In this document: positions 10,084 through 20,384 of the stretch, piece by piece
How the letters are laid out: each line of letters starts with the position of its first letter
Position numbering within the stretch: the stretch's first letter is position 1
From: Bullera alba
Taxonomy: Eukaryota; Basidiomycota; Tremellomycetes; Tremellales; Bulleraceae
NCBI GenBank assembly: GCA_001600095.1
Contig: BCIX01000004.1
Coordinates: 1,120,586-1,184,585, forward strand
Length of the DNA stretch: 64,000 bases
Direction: 5' to 3'
The notes under the pieces: model-generated
Told to the model about the DNA's origin: nothing
Databases searched by the model: none
What the model saw: only the letters and a program-made list of their open reading frames with translations
Made by a program: the position numbers and the translations under genes

Positions 10084-11227
10084 TCACAAATCAGAGTCAA
10101 AGCGGATGGCCAGTCGACCCGACTCGAACGCACCCCTGATCCGCTCGGCATGGACCTGCTCATCGCAACCGAGATGACCCTTCTGCCCCAATTGTCGTGA
10201 GGCCACGCTAATTATTTCCTCGATCATTCGCTCCATTGCCGCTTCCTCATTCTCAATCACCGCTTCCTGCATCTCAGATACTGACGCCTCATCCTCTACC
10301 ATCCGGCTCCAGCGGGTTCGAAGGAAGAATTCCGTCGGTAGCAGTATGTCCAGCCTCGTTTCGGTGCAGTATGAATCGTGGTTCATCATGCGATTGGCGA
10401 TAAAGGGCCCCACCTCCATCGGGAATGACTCGTCATCGATGTCGTACTCGCCCCCCTCTAGTGGACCGATCGAATGTACAACGACATTGACAGACCTGTG
10501 CGAGCAACACCTCAGCTGGCCCTTGGCTGTGTTGTACATGAACAGGGGTACATCTTCCCAGTTGTCGCTAATCTCCACGAAGTTCTTCCATGACTTATTG
10601 CATCCCCACTCGGGGGGTCCCCAGATACAAATGGCTGATGGAAGAGTGCCTTGGACGAGGCTGCGCAGTCGAGCGAATTCGTTCGTCCGCTTGTCGTAGA
10701 GTAGGAAAGAGCATGCCGAATCGAAGAATTGAAGCTCGATACCCACTCTCAGGTATAACGAAGTCCCGAGTCGCGCCATTGCGAGATCACCCATAAGCCA
10801 CAGCTCCGTTCGGATCGATTCTGGTGGAGCCAAGTGGAAGTCGATAATGCCGATCCAGGGAGTGGCCATGAAGAATCGGTGCACTTCGTCGGGGCATCTG
10901 GCGTCGTCTTTCACCATGTCCAAGATTTGAGATCGCTTGAACAAGCCCTGTTCTCGGCTTAATTCCAGAAGACGAGTGAGTGATAGGCGAAAAGAAGGAC
11001 GTATAGCTGTTGTTACTGGTGAGATCGACCCACTGCCATATGGAAGGCGTGACCGCTCTCCAGCAAGCTTTGCTGACAAGCTGAATGGCGAGCATTGTTT
11101 GCAGGATGACTTTGCGTGCGGTATGAAGCATCGGCTTCCTCATCATATCGCGCAGTGCTGCACAGATGGAAACGAGAAGGTCCTGGGGCAGCTGTCGAGG
11201 GAAGTGGGGAACCAGGGTGTCATTCAT
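10084..11227 (-). CDS. F-box-like family protein, frameshifted copy
   Basis: The N-terminal frame starts MNDTLVPHFPRQLPQDLL (ATG at 11227) and runs through IQLVSKACWRAVTPSIW and SFFSPITH. The rest of the protein (VHRFFMATPWIGIIDF, AKGQLRCCSHRSVNVVV, C-terminal FESGRLAIRFDSDL) is in another frame. The switch falls exactly at a tandem duplication of four bases (ACTCACTC on the minus strand, 10974-10981). Removing one unit gives ITRLL, as in intact paralogues. The copy is therefore probably a pseudogene, or a truncated 146-residue product is made. Its upstream region lacks the Ser/Pro-rich N-terminus seen in the copy at 12982. Confidence 0.62.
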
Positions 11228-11375
11228 TATGATATCGTCTTCGGAAGTCCGGAGAGATTAAGCGAAGGTGACAGGAGTGTGATAAGCGGTTTGAGTGTTG
11301 GTAGGGGTTGGCAATGCGGTGTATGATTAGTGCTGAGGGGTGGCCATCCTTGTGGAGCGTATCATCGAGCGGTAT

Positions 11376-11405
11376 GGTGCAGTACGGTGCAGTACGGTGC
11401 AGTAG
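11376..11405 (+). repeat. 10-bp tandem repeat, three copies
   Basis: The unit GGTGCAGTAC occurs at 11376, 11386 and, with a last-base change, 11396. It lies upstream of the frameshifted F-box-like copy. Confidence 0.85.
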
Positions 11406-11699
11406 TTCCGTTCTTTTACAACTTTAGGGTAGGGCTCGCAAGACTAAGAAAGATCGCATGTCAGTTGATGAAGAATTGATCTCGAAGGGGACACACCTTG
11501 CTCCCGCTTTGAAGTCGACTGTCCGCTATTACTACCCAATCGAGATCCAGATCGGTTCTACTAAGGCTGCAGCCATGGAGGCTCACTCCTGGACCGTGGT
11601 GGAGAGTATCGAGTCTCAGAGCTAGCTTCGTAGCATCTTCAGGTGAAGAAGACTGTAGAGTACGTTGTCAGCCACTAGAAGCCTTGGCAGCGCAGGTAG

Positions 11700-11900
11700 C
11701 TCACCTCTCTCTTCGATCGACGGAGCCTTGACCCTCAAGGGTTGAAAGGCCATATAAAGGCCTCCTACACCATGTACAACAGAGCCTCCAAATGTCGTAG
11801 ATGTCCAAATGCTGACCTCCTGATGCTGAAACCGGTAGGAGGTCAAGGTGAAGTAGACTGGGAAGTTCTAGATCAGCTAAGAGCAATGGGTAGCGGATAG
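11700..11900 (+). pseudogene. Decayed copy of the CxRC small gene
   Basis: This open stretch reads TMYNRASKCRRCPN, then LKPVGGQGEVDWEVLDQL and a stop. The frame at 14362-14901 has TIRNRAFRCPRCST, then LRPNGGDDEVHWDVLSQL at the same place in its duplicated unit. The match is at the amino-acid level, with frame kept. Here the frame is closed by a stop at 11697-11699 and ends soon after the motif, so the gene is probably broken or consists of several exons. Confidence 0.45.
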
Positions 11901-12981
11901 CTGACTCACCTCAATCTTCAATCGAGCTTTTCTTCTTCCTTCAACCAAAAGTCAGGTCATATCCTGCGCCTAGATATCCTGGCTCAGCTGGTCCAACGAC
12001 TTGGACCTCGAGATATCGAGGTCTTGCGCCTTGCAGGAAAGGGCTGTATGGAGTAGTGCAAGTTGAGTGGAAGAAGATGTCAACTGATAATAGACGGGAT
12101 GGACGAGGATGTGAAGCGGAGCGGCGGGATCAAACGATCAACAGGTGATCCAAGCGTCGAAGTCTCATGGCGCGTGAGCGGTCCGAGCTCGAATGGGTGT
12201 GCCACAAACGTTTAACGGGGTGATTGATTCCAGCATCATGCCGTGGAGGCATCAGCCGTGAAGCGAGCGTCGGACCAGGTTGATTTCCAAGTGAAGGAGT
12301 CAACAAAGGGCAGCCACCTGCGCGGTCAAAGTGAGGAGACATTACAGGCTACAGCGCATCTCAAAACTACCAGCAATCAGTGCCATCAGCAGTTCACAAG
12401 CACTTCAGCACGCGAACCGGCGAGGCATCCAACGTCCAGAGTGGAGGTCAAACAGGTACCCACGGTGTAACTCGGGTATGACTTATATGACTGCGAGAGA
12501 GAGGTGCGGTCGTGGGGTGTGATGGATCGCTGGTCATGAGAGATCCATGGCTCAATTCATAGGTGAGTGCGATGCATGCTGAAGGCTTGTCATGTGTATA
12601 CACAACCATGATGGAACATTGCGGAGAAGTACGCTGCGGCGATCTATACAAGGATTCACTCGGTATTTGTAACGCTTGGGCAATCGAGACAAGCTGGGGC
12701 GTGGTCCAGCGGCTAGGTTTCGTTCGTTTGCTTTCCTCCCTCCTGCTGATCACCTTCTCGGCCTCTTGGTGATACTGTCATGAATGGCCTGTCCGTCCAT
12801 CGCATGCGAAATGATCTTGCATCATAACTTCCCGCCATTCCTCCTTGCGCGAGCCTCAAGCGCTCCTACACATAGCGAAGGTGTCGGTCGGTCGTCTTGC
12901 GAAGCTATACTGCTGTAAGTCCTCACACGTATCATCATTCGGTAGAGGACAGGGACATACCTCTGGAGCCATAGAGCGTCG

Positions 12982-14295
12982 TCACGAGTAAGTTCCGATG
13001 AGCAGTTGCCCTGACTCGAAGGCATTCCTGATCCTCTGGGCGTGGACCTCCTTGGTGCATCCCAGATGTCCTTTCTCTTCGAGAATGAGCGAAGCGGCAA
13101 CGATAATCTCATTCGTGAAGAGTGCTATCGCCTCGTCTGTATCGTCTTCCTCGTCCTCGTCTGCTTCTTCCCTCTTCATCCACGCATAGCTATGCTCACC
13201 AATATATTCCATAGGTGCGTACAGTTCGAGCTCCGTTGCAGTGCAATCGGGGTCGTCGTGGGTAGTGCAATTGGCGATTAACCACCCAATTTCGTACGAC
13301 AGAGCAGCTGCGTCGTAAGGGCGAGTACCAATCAAACGACTGGGATGGGCCACAAAGACAGTTGTGTGCCTGTGACACCAATTACTCAGCTGGCCTGGCA
13401 ATGAATCGTAGATGAACATGGGCACATCTTTCCACTCTTTGCCAGTCTTCTCGAAGTTCTTCCACGACATATCGCTTCGCCATACACGCTCCTCCGGGGG
13501 ACTGAAAATTGTGATCTCTGCCGGAAGGAAGCCTTTAGCAAGTTGCCGAAATCGAAAGGTTGCCTTTGTAGCCCAACAATCGTGCATAAGCAACACGCAG
13601 ATGTCGTTACTAAGGTTGAGGTCGATTTCTTCTCCAAGGTACATTGAGGTTCCGACCAGTTCCTTTGCGATATCACCGATGAGCGAAAGCTCTCCTTGAA
13701 TCGCGAGTGGTGGAGCGCAATGGATGTGTATGGTGCGAATCCAACGAGTATACCTGAAAAATCGATCCACTTCGGCGGGACGTCTGGCATCGTCTTTGAT
13801 CATCTTGACGACCCGAGATGCTGTTCTCTTCTTGGTTCCGCAACGTGCTGTACGTAGGAGGCGGGTGATTGGCGAGAAGATGGATACGTAGTCGTCGTCG
13901 ATTTCGAACCTGAGGGTTTCCCATATGAAAGGGGTGGCCGCTCTCCCGCCAGCTTTGCTGACGACCTGGATGTCGAGCAATGTCCTCAAGATGATTCCAT
14001 CCGCCGCCGTCGGCTCTATCGGGTCCTCCATCATGCCCCTTAAGGCTGCGCAGATGTAGGAAAGAATGTCATCCGGCAGCGAGAGGGGAACGAGGGAAAT
14101 CGTCCTTTCGTCTTCGGATGGAGCAGGGGAGAGAACTGAGGAGGGAGCGGGTGATGCCGGAGATGAAAGAGCAAGCAGAGTATCGGCAGGGGGTGGTAGG
14201 GTCGTGTTGGTCGTGGTGGCTCTGACGATCGTGGTAGAGGCTGTCGTCTTGATGGCATCGTCTTGGCGAGCGACAAGTCGAGCGGATCGGGGCAT
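12982..14295 (-). CDS. F-box-like family protein, no-Cys subfamily
   Basis: An intact single-exon frame of 437 residues. A Ser/Thr/Pro-rich N-terminus (residues 1-70) precedes the F-box-like helix (SLPDDILSYICAALRGMM), then GGRAATPFIWETLRF, DDDYVSIFSPITRLL, VDRFFRYTRWIRTIHIH and LPGQLSNWCHRHTTVFV. An acidic segment (EEADEDEEDDTDEA) replaces the Cys motif of the other subfamily. The end (HAQRIRNAFESGQLLIGTYS) aligns with the copy at 10084. A GTATGT...ACAG pair just after the stop could be a 3'-UTR intron. This is the intact member of the tandem segmental duplication. Confidence 0.78.
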   Translation of the reverse strand: MPRSARLVARQDDAIKTTASTTIVRATTTNTTLPPPADTLLALSSPASPAPSSVLSPAPSEDERTISLVPLSLPDDILSYICAALRGMMEDPIEPTAADGIILRTLLDIQVVSKAGGRAATPFIWETLRFEIDDDYVSIFSPITRLLRTARCGTKKRTASRVVKMIKDDARRPAEVDRFFRYTRWIRTIHIHCAPPLAIQGELSLIGDIAKELVGTSMYLGEEIDLNLSNDICVLLMHDCWATKATFRFRQLAKGFLPAEITIFSPPEERVWRSDMSWKNFEKTGKEWKDVPMFIYDSLPGQLSNWCHRHTTVFVAHPSRLIGTRPYDAAALSYEIGWLIANCTTHDDPDCTATELELYAPMEYIGEHSYAWMKREEADEDEEDDTDEAIALFTNEIIVAASLILEEKGHLGCTKEVHAQRIRNAFESGQLLIGTYS

Positions 14296-14361
14296 GACGC
14301 AGTATGGTATTGGGGTTTAGTCTTGTGAGACTGCAGAGGAGGGCTAGCAGGACTGTGGACA

Positions 14362-14901
14362 ATGGGTCAGGAAGTGCTGCTAGAACATGGAGTGGACTTA
14401 CCAAGCTTTTGTCAGCTGTGCGCTTGCAGACGTGGCGGGACGTCGCCTTCTTGTATCTCACACGGGAAGGAAGTCAAGATGGATGAGACTCTGAGACTGT
14501 ACATCGTATGGTCAGTTACCGAAGCGGTTGGCATCGGAAAGAAGCTCACCTATTTCCTACGTCAACGTCACCTCTGCGCTCACAAGTCCAACGGTCAGAC
14601 CGGGACCTACTACACCATTCGCAACAGAGCCTTCAGGTGTCCTAGATGTTCAACTACCTACTTCCGCGGGCTGAGACCGAATGGTGGAGACGATGAAGTA
14701 CACTGGGATGTACTTAGTCAGCTGAAAAGCCAGAGGAAGATAGCTGACTCACCCTCTTTCTTCGATTCTACGTTCCCTCCTTCCTGGAGCGTTAAGGTCA
14801 AGTCGTGTTCTCCGACTCCAGAGCTCGGGTCACCGGCCCATCGATTCGAAGCTTGCGGAATCGAGGTCTTGCAGCTTGAGCTCAAGGGATCGATGGAGTA
14901 G
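14362..14901 (+). CDS. Hypothetical protein with a CxRC motif
   Basis: The open frame is 179 residues; an alternative start at 14479 (MDETLRLYIVW) gives 140. The segment CAHKSNGQTGTYYTIRNRAF followed by RCPRC and LRPNGGDDEVHWDVLSQL is conserved in the sister unit of the duplication (11700-11900), which argues that it is coding. Two Cys pairs (LCACRR and RCPRC) might bind zinc, but no family is recognised. The gene is divergent from the F-box-like gene at 12982-14295 and would share its promoter region. An intron may be present (GTCAG and GGTGAGT-like signals occur), so the ends are tentative. Confidence 0.4.
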   Translation: MGQEVLLEHGVDLPSFCQLCACRRGGTSPSCISHGKEVKMDETLRLYIVWSVTEAVGIGKKLTYFLRQRHLCAHKSNGQTGTYYTIRNRAFRCPRCSTTYFRGLRPNGGDDEVHWDVLSQLKSQRKIADSPSFFDSTFPPSWSVKVKSCSPTPELGSPAHRFEACGIEVLQLELKGSME

Positions 14902-15333
14902 TGCAAGTCCACAGTGAAGGAAGATGTTGAATGTCAATGAGTGATGAACGAGGTTGACGGGGATGTGAAGGGTAGCCGCGGGATCAAACTAGAGGTGGAC
15001 CAAGCGTCGAAGGTAAAGGTGGTCTGTGCGCTGCCAATATAGGCAGATGGGTGCTTCCAGGAGTCGCCGAGATGGACTTCGAATGTGGTCACGAAACTCC
15101 AGAAACTCACTACTCACGATTCGCCGACTGCGGATCGGCTGCGGATCAACGCTATCTTATCAGCATTAATGTCAACAGACCCTGTATCTGCTGCGGATGG
15201 CCTTAACCTGGATCAAATGTTCTGCATGATTGGGGCTTCCCACCGGGGGACCCAAGAATCACGGGACGTCGCTCGTAAAAGTATCCTATACTCGTATCTC
15301 AACCACAAGCCTTCTTTCGGTATTGCTGGCTCG

Positions 15334-16871
15334 CTATGCGTTCCAGATGTACTAAAAGTCCAGTCAGCACGGCCCACTTTACAGGATGAGATGCGTAGAC
15401 TTACCCAGTTTCCGAGATCGGTGATGTGGCCGCTGGGGCTCATCAAAGCGTTCATCTGGTTGACGCCCTGCATGTTCTGCATGACACCGAAGGGGGAGTA
15501 TCGCTTGATCCAGTCCTTCGAGTCGAACCAAGCCGCCATCCTCTGGTGCAGGTCCCAGACTGCCGGTCATTAGCGACTGTCTGAGCTCGTGGAGAGAGAA
15601 GGACTTACCCTGACCCTCGCTGCACTGGGCTCCGCCGTTGAAGTTCTGGCAGGCGTACTCTGTGATCCAGATGTCGATCCCGGTCTCCTGGTGGAATTTC
15701 TCGACGTATTGCTGGAATCCCTCAACAGTGACGTCGTACCAGTGAACAGGGTAGAAGCTGCGCGTCTTAGCATAATTCGGGACTAGATGGTACGGTGTAC
15801 TCACTCTGGTTTACAGTCGGAAGCAGAGTTGCCGTACTGTGTGCACAGTGTTTGTATGTCGTGGACCCATTGTAGACCACTTGGCGCGTTGGTCACGGCA
15901 GCTCCTCCCAAGGCAATGCCTCTCTGTCTGAGGGGGACCATCTCGTTCATCCAGTGTCCGACGGAATCTCCAGCGGCCATGTTGCACTGAGAGTGCTCGT
16001 TGGGTTCGTTGAAGAACAAGGCGTTTTTCACGCTCGATGGCCAGTTGGCTTGCTGGGCATACCAGTCTCCAAGCTGCTTGGGACCCCAAAGCATGGGCAC
16101 GAACTCTAGGCCATTTCGATCGGCCGATCCGACAGAGAATGGCGACCAGGTGTAGTACCATGACGCCTTGGAGCCAATGTAGTTACCGACGTTGTTGGGG
16201 TCGTTGGCTTGAGCCCAATCGCCGTTCGGCCAGGCGTGTCCCAGTTTCGAGCCGACATTCTTCGATCCTCCCCAGTTTCCACCTCCGAGATTGACGCTGA
16301 CGTCGACGCTGATGCCGTGGTTCGCCTCGGGGGAGGGTTGTGGCTGACTCCAGTTGTTGTCGGCAGCGATGGCAGGGGATGGGGATGGGGATGGCTCCGC
16401 TGGTGGAGGTGCTGGGGCAGCCTGCTCAACGGCAGCTTGGGAGGGAGTCGGAGCTGGCTCTGCGGTCGAGGTCGGTGCAACGGGCACGACAGTGGTGGAG
16501 AGCACGGTCGAGATGGTGGAGGCTTGCGCAACTGGAGCAACGACGGCGGTCTGTCCTCTAACTCTGCACTTCTTTCCATCCTGTCGTCGGATCAGACCGC
16601 CAGCGGGGCTGGACACCCCCTGCCCAGCTCGCTTGGCCTGAGCGCCGATGTTGTTGGACACTCGGTTTCGAGTGGCGAGGTGTCGGTGGTGGTCGGCTCG
16701 AGGTCGAGCATGGGATGCGAGGGCGGGCTGTGCGTGTCAGTGGAGTTGCTCTTCGCGAAGGGGTGTGACCGCTGGCTGTTGAGGATCACTCACAGTGGCA
16801 TTCTCGATACCCGTCAGGCCGAGGCCGACAAGGGCGAGCACGGGCAGTATGTCAAATAGCTGTCCGAGCAT
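15334..16871 (-). CDS. GH128-type (Asl1-like) secreted glycoside hydrolase
   Basis: Five exons (16794-16871, 15805-16727, 15609-15757, 15405-15559, 15334-15351) give 440 residues. Exon 1 encodes a signal peptide (MLGQLFDILPVLALVGLGL). A Pro/Ser/Thr-rich linker follows, then a catalytic core of the Asl1-like/GH128 family: KLGHAWPNGDW, YYTWSP, EFVPMLWG, the acid/base motif FFNEPNEHSQC, and the second catalytic Glu in IWITEYACQNF. The last exon supplies only YIWNA. GH128 enzymes cut beta-1,3-glucan, so a role in wall remodelling or glucan degradation is likely. All introns are 47-66 nt with canonical ends, and every junction keeps the frame. Substrate specificity cannot be read from the sequence. 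Confidence 0.88.
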
Positions 16872-17796
16872 TGTATCTTTCTTTCTCCTATTTCTCTGAT
16901 TTCTAAGACGAGTGAAGAAGCTAGAATCCTCTGTCGGGTTGTGATGGCGGTGGAGAGGGTTGATGTAGTGAGGTTGAGTGGGAAAGGCGGTCCTGTGTGT
17001 TTTGTTGGGGTTGGCTGAGAGACTGGTTGTTGAAACGAGTGTGGTGAGATTTGATGGTGAGTCGTTGGTCGTGCTGTGTCGAGATGTCCGCTACGTCAAG
17101 TAGGAAAAGAGTGTGAAACGGTGGGCTGCGAGTCTTCTATGGATGTCGATTAGGGAAGGTGTTGAACGAATGGATGGATGAACAAAAGCAGGAATGCAGT
17201 TTGGTAGGGATTGAGAATGCCGCTCGGGTGTTGGACGCCAAGACAGACGACCGGAGTGACCCTGCCTCGTCCAAATCTCGCCCTTTGTTTCACGAGCTCG
17301 CGCTTTGACTCTGTCTCTCGGGTAGGCGATGGAAATCCCTCGTGTTTGCTTCTCCTGCTTGACTAGGCGCATCTTGTCGTCATCACCACCTGCCGCTGCG
17401 CTTGCACCCAATCTGCATGACAAGCTCACTCATAGCGAGCTAAGCAATCCCCTCTAAGCTCGCTGTCAACAATCACCTTGGCTCGATGAGACGCGCCGAG
17501 GAGAGATCTTTTCGTCACGCGCCCCGTGCAATGCCGTCACTCTGCGTTAACCCCCGGGAGCCCTGAAGCGCGTTTCAGGTGATCAGTTTCAAAACAATTA
17601 GAGATGAAACGTAATCGGGAATAGGCAGGGGTATCTGTAACGCCGTAATCCCGAGTAGGATCCGCAGTGGCAGTCGTCAGCAGGTGGAGGTCAACCACCT
17701 CCTCCTCTAACCTCTCTCAGTCTGCATCACTCAAGTTGCAAGCCAACTACGGTACAACCTAGATCTGATCCTGCTCCCTCGTCGACGGCCGCCGTC
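16872..17796. other. Intergenic, divergent promoters
   Basis: This region separates the GH128 gene (minus) from gpi14 (plus) and probably holds both promoters. The minus-strand frame at 17091-17429 has no support beyond being open. Confidence 0.55.
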
Positions 17797-19349
17797 ATGT
17801 CCAGGAGGCCAACAACGGCGACGCTGTTGGGCGTGTCGCTGGTGATTCACCTCGCACTTATCGTCTATGCGGATAGGATCGACAGCCACCCGGAAAAGTA
17901 CGGCGGACTTCGGTACACCGACGTCGATTGGAGAGTTGTCAGCGATGGTGCAAAGTTGATCTTCAACCCGACCGAGACCAATCAGGCGGCAGGATGGCTG
18001 AGCAAGCGTCTACATCTGCCTATCGGGGAGTGAGTCGATTTCTCCCCGTAAATCTGACTTTAGCTGACGCTTTGCAGCCCGTACAACCGCTCGACATTCC
18101 GATACACCCCCCTACTACCGCTCATTTTGTCACCGACATTGCTGCATCCTATACTGGGGAAGCTCACCCTTTCGATATTATCCCTCGCTGTACCCCTCAT
18201 ACTGCTCAGTGGACCATCACCATCACCGTTCTGGCCAACTCACTTGCTCTGGACTTTGAACCCCTTCGTGCTCAACATAACGACTCGAGGATCCCCCGAA
18301 GCCATCATCGTTCTTCTCGTCGCGGCTACTTTGACATGCCTAAGACGGGCTTCGGTTTCTGTAACAGCGAACGGAAATTCGAAAGGGAAGCAGAATAAAT
18401 CAGGCTCTGGGAGTGAGGAGCAGAAATGGGAGATGGGAGCTGCGGTCATGTACGCCCTAGCAGTGTCGTGGAAAATTTACCCAGTGATTTATGCGCCGGC
18501 CATATGGGCACACCTGGCTCAGAAGCATGGGTGGCTCGGGAGGGAGGTATGGATGTTCGGCTTGGGGGCACTCTCCACCTTGGTGTTGGTCAATGGCGCT
18601 CTGTGGTCAATGTAAGTTGTTAGAACTCCTCTGAGGATATCAGCTTACGCACTCTCGTACAGCTGGGGCCAGCCATTCCTGCAGCATACATTTCTATATC
18701 ACCTGTCTCGCTTGGACCACCGACACAACTTCTCGCCATACTATTACCCTATCTACCTGTCCTTCTTCCCCTCCAACACCACTTCAGCCGAGTTCAGCCT
18801 GCTTGAGGCCGTGGGATCAATGTCCAGGCATCCTCTCGCCTCGTTCCTTCCTCAGGCGGGGATCGTCGCTCTAGCCGGATTCTTGCTCACTCCTACTACC
18901 GGCCTTGATATGGCGCTGTTCGTTCAAACGACAGCTTTCGTTGTATTTAACAAGGTCTGCACGTCTCAGGTACGCCATTCAATTGTTTCCGACTCGGTAT
19001 ACTGATGGCTTCTCAGTACTTCACCTGGTTCATCCCTTTGATCCCGGCAATCCTCCCTCACGTCGCAATATCACGCACCAAGGCGATTACCATGATCGCA
19101 GCCTGGGTCGCGGGACAGGCTGCATGGCTCGGAACGGCGTATCAATTGGAATTCCTGGGGGCTAGTGTCCATCGAACACTCTGGATGGCCGGATTGGCGC
19201 TTATGGTGATCAGTACTTGGATCATAGGGGAGATCATCGATGCGTACCGCCCAGGAGCTACTCTAAAGGATACAAGTGGAGTGGGGGGAAAGGTGGTTGC
19301 GGAGAGCATACCACCCAGGAGAGCGGTTCGAAGGGCCGTCAGAGGATGA
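17797..19349 (+). CDS. gpi14: GPI mannosyltransferase I (PIG-M)
   Basis: Four exons (17797-18029, 18078-18611, 18663-18969, 19017-19349) give 468 residues. The protein adds the first alpha-1,4-mannose to the GPI-anchor precursor in the ER lumen. Family hallmarks are visible: a first membrane segment followed by RYTDVDW (DxD-type motif), PYNRSTFRYTPLLPLIL, the invariant HLSRLDHRHNFSPYYYPIYL, and a conserved KVCTSQYFTWFIPLIP near the C-terminus. About ten hydrophobic segments are apparent. A Ser/Gly-rich insertion (GNSKGKQNKSGSG) sits in a loop around residues 190-210. The start is the only ATG close to the conserved N-terminus. Confidence 0.93.
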
Positions 19350-20003
19350 GGATATGGTTCCGCCCATCTATCTGCGCCTTGGACTGGATTGATCCCGTTG
19401 GATCTGGATCATTGTGCATCCTTCCGCCTAGGAGGAGGTCAGAGCATAAAGCAAGGACTCGCCGGCTGCCAATGGTCCAGGAGAGAGTTGTCGAAGGAGG
19501 CCAACTTGGTGGATCCACCAGTCCACCCGCGGCGAGCACGCCGATCTTCCAGCACAATCCAGCAAAGCCGATCTCGCTCGATCTGGACCACTCCTTTGTC
19601 ACTCCGCTCCATTCCTCCACGCCATGCCGTTCAAACACGCCCAATCGACGCTCAGACCCTCGGTATCCCGCGTCATCAACTAGTGTGAAACTCGATCCAC
19701 CGGCTTCCACCTTGCTGATCCGCCTCCAACCGATCCGTTCGATCAGCCTAGACGATTCCACAAGCTCAAAGGCCTTCCTCGGGCACAAGGGAGGAATGGT
19801 CTGTAACGCCATTACCCAATGACGATCGTGCAACGCGTCACACGAGTGGACGTTCCACCGAGCACCACTACATTCCAAGGCGTTCGCCAGATGGGCCTCG
19901 GATGTGTATATAAAGGGCTCGAGGTGAAGAGTCGGGTCATCCCCATCAACGACTACAACTGCTTTACTCGTTCTACCAATCCAACAACTCAACAAACTAC
20001 ACA
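19350..20003. other. Intergenic and promoter of the small gene
   Basis: No gene is supported. A minus-strand open frame (19339-20004) covers the region but also runs through the TATA box and leader of the plus-strand small gene, so I treat it as chance. Confidence 0.55.
19907..19914 (+). promoter_or_regulatory. TATA box of the 51-residue gene
   Basis: A consensus TATATAAA lies 90 bp before the ATG at 20004. It is followed by a pyrimidine/A-rich leader (CAACAAACTACACA) just ahead of the start, typical of highly expressed fungal genes. Confidence 0.7.
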
Positions 20004-20384
20004 ATGGCTGCCACCCAGATCCCCTCTGACGCTCGTGAGTGATGCCCCTATGCTCCGTCCTCCCTCACTATCACCATGTCCTCCCACCGCACCTGTCCCC
20101 AGCTACTCCTCTCACCTAGCCTACTACCATCAGTGCTGCATATATCCCCACACTTACAACTCCACCACATCATGATGTCAAGCACGTAGCAATGCTAACC
20201 CTCCTCAGGATTCGACGCCACCAAGAACGCCGTCGTCGACGGACAGGGCAACGTCATCGAGGGCCTCGAGCACATCAAGGACGAGCAGACCTGTGAGCCA
20301 CCACCTCCGTGAAGAAGAGGATGTTCAGCTGACGACGCGTTAGTCAACGACGAGAAGGCCAAGCAGGCCGAGACTGTCGAGTAA
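20004..20384 (+). CDS. Small hydrophilic 51-residue protein
   Basis: Three exons (20004-20034, 20209-20292, 20344-20384) join to MAATQIPSDARFDATKNAVV followed by DGQGNVIEGLEHIKDEQTFN and DEKAKQAETVE. The product is very hydrophilic and charged, with no membrane segment or signal. It looks like a short stress- or stationary-phase protein, but I cannot name a family. The strong TATA box, the short leader and the 174-nt first intron support a real, well-expressed gene. All three junctions use canonical GT-AG sites, and the frame closes exactly. Confidence 0.72.

Larger units (their letters stand above)
11228..12981. other. Duplicated spacer with a decayed small frame
   Basis: Apart from the CxRC frame at 11700-11900, no gene is supported. 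A short ORF at 11458-11625 (starting MSVDEELISKG) is open but has no recognisable relative in the sister unit. From about 12081 the sequence repeats the spacer seen at 9121-9960. Confidence 0.5.
9120..15010. repeat. Tandem segmental duplication, about 2.9 kb unit
   Basis: Unit 1 is about 9120-12080 and unit 2 about 12081-14940. Each contains, in order, a spacer, a minus-strand F-box-like gene and a plus-strand frame with a CxRC motif. A third copy of the junction sequence lies at about 14940-15010 (GGTTGACGGGGATGTGAAG, then GTGGACCAAGCGTCGAAG), which marks the right border. Divergence is substantial, with indels, so the duplication is old. Exact borders need an alignment. Confidence 0.75.

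Noticed and set aside
16209..16859. Plus-strand open frame opposite the GH128 gene
   Set aside because: It is an antisense shadow of the Pro/Ser-rich linker; the minus-strand gene has a complete splice structure and catalytic motifs.
19339..20004. Long minus-strand open frame of 221 codons
   Set aside because: It has no clear ATG at its start, runs through the TATA box and leader of the opposite gene, and shows no domain or intron pattern.
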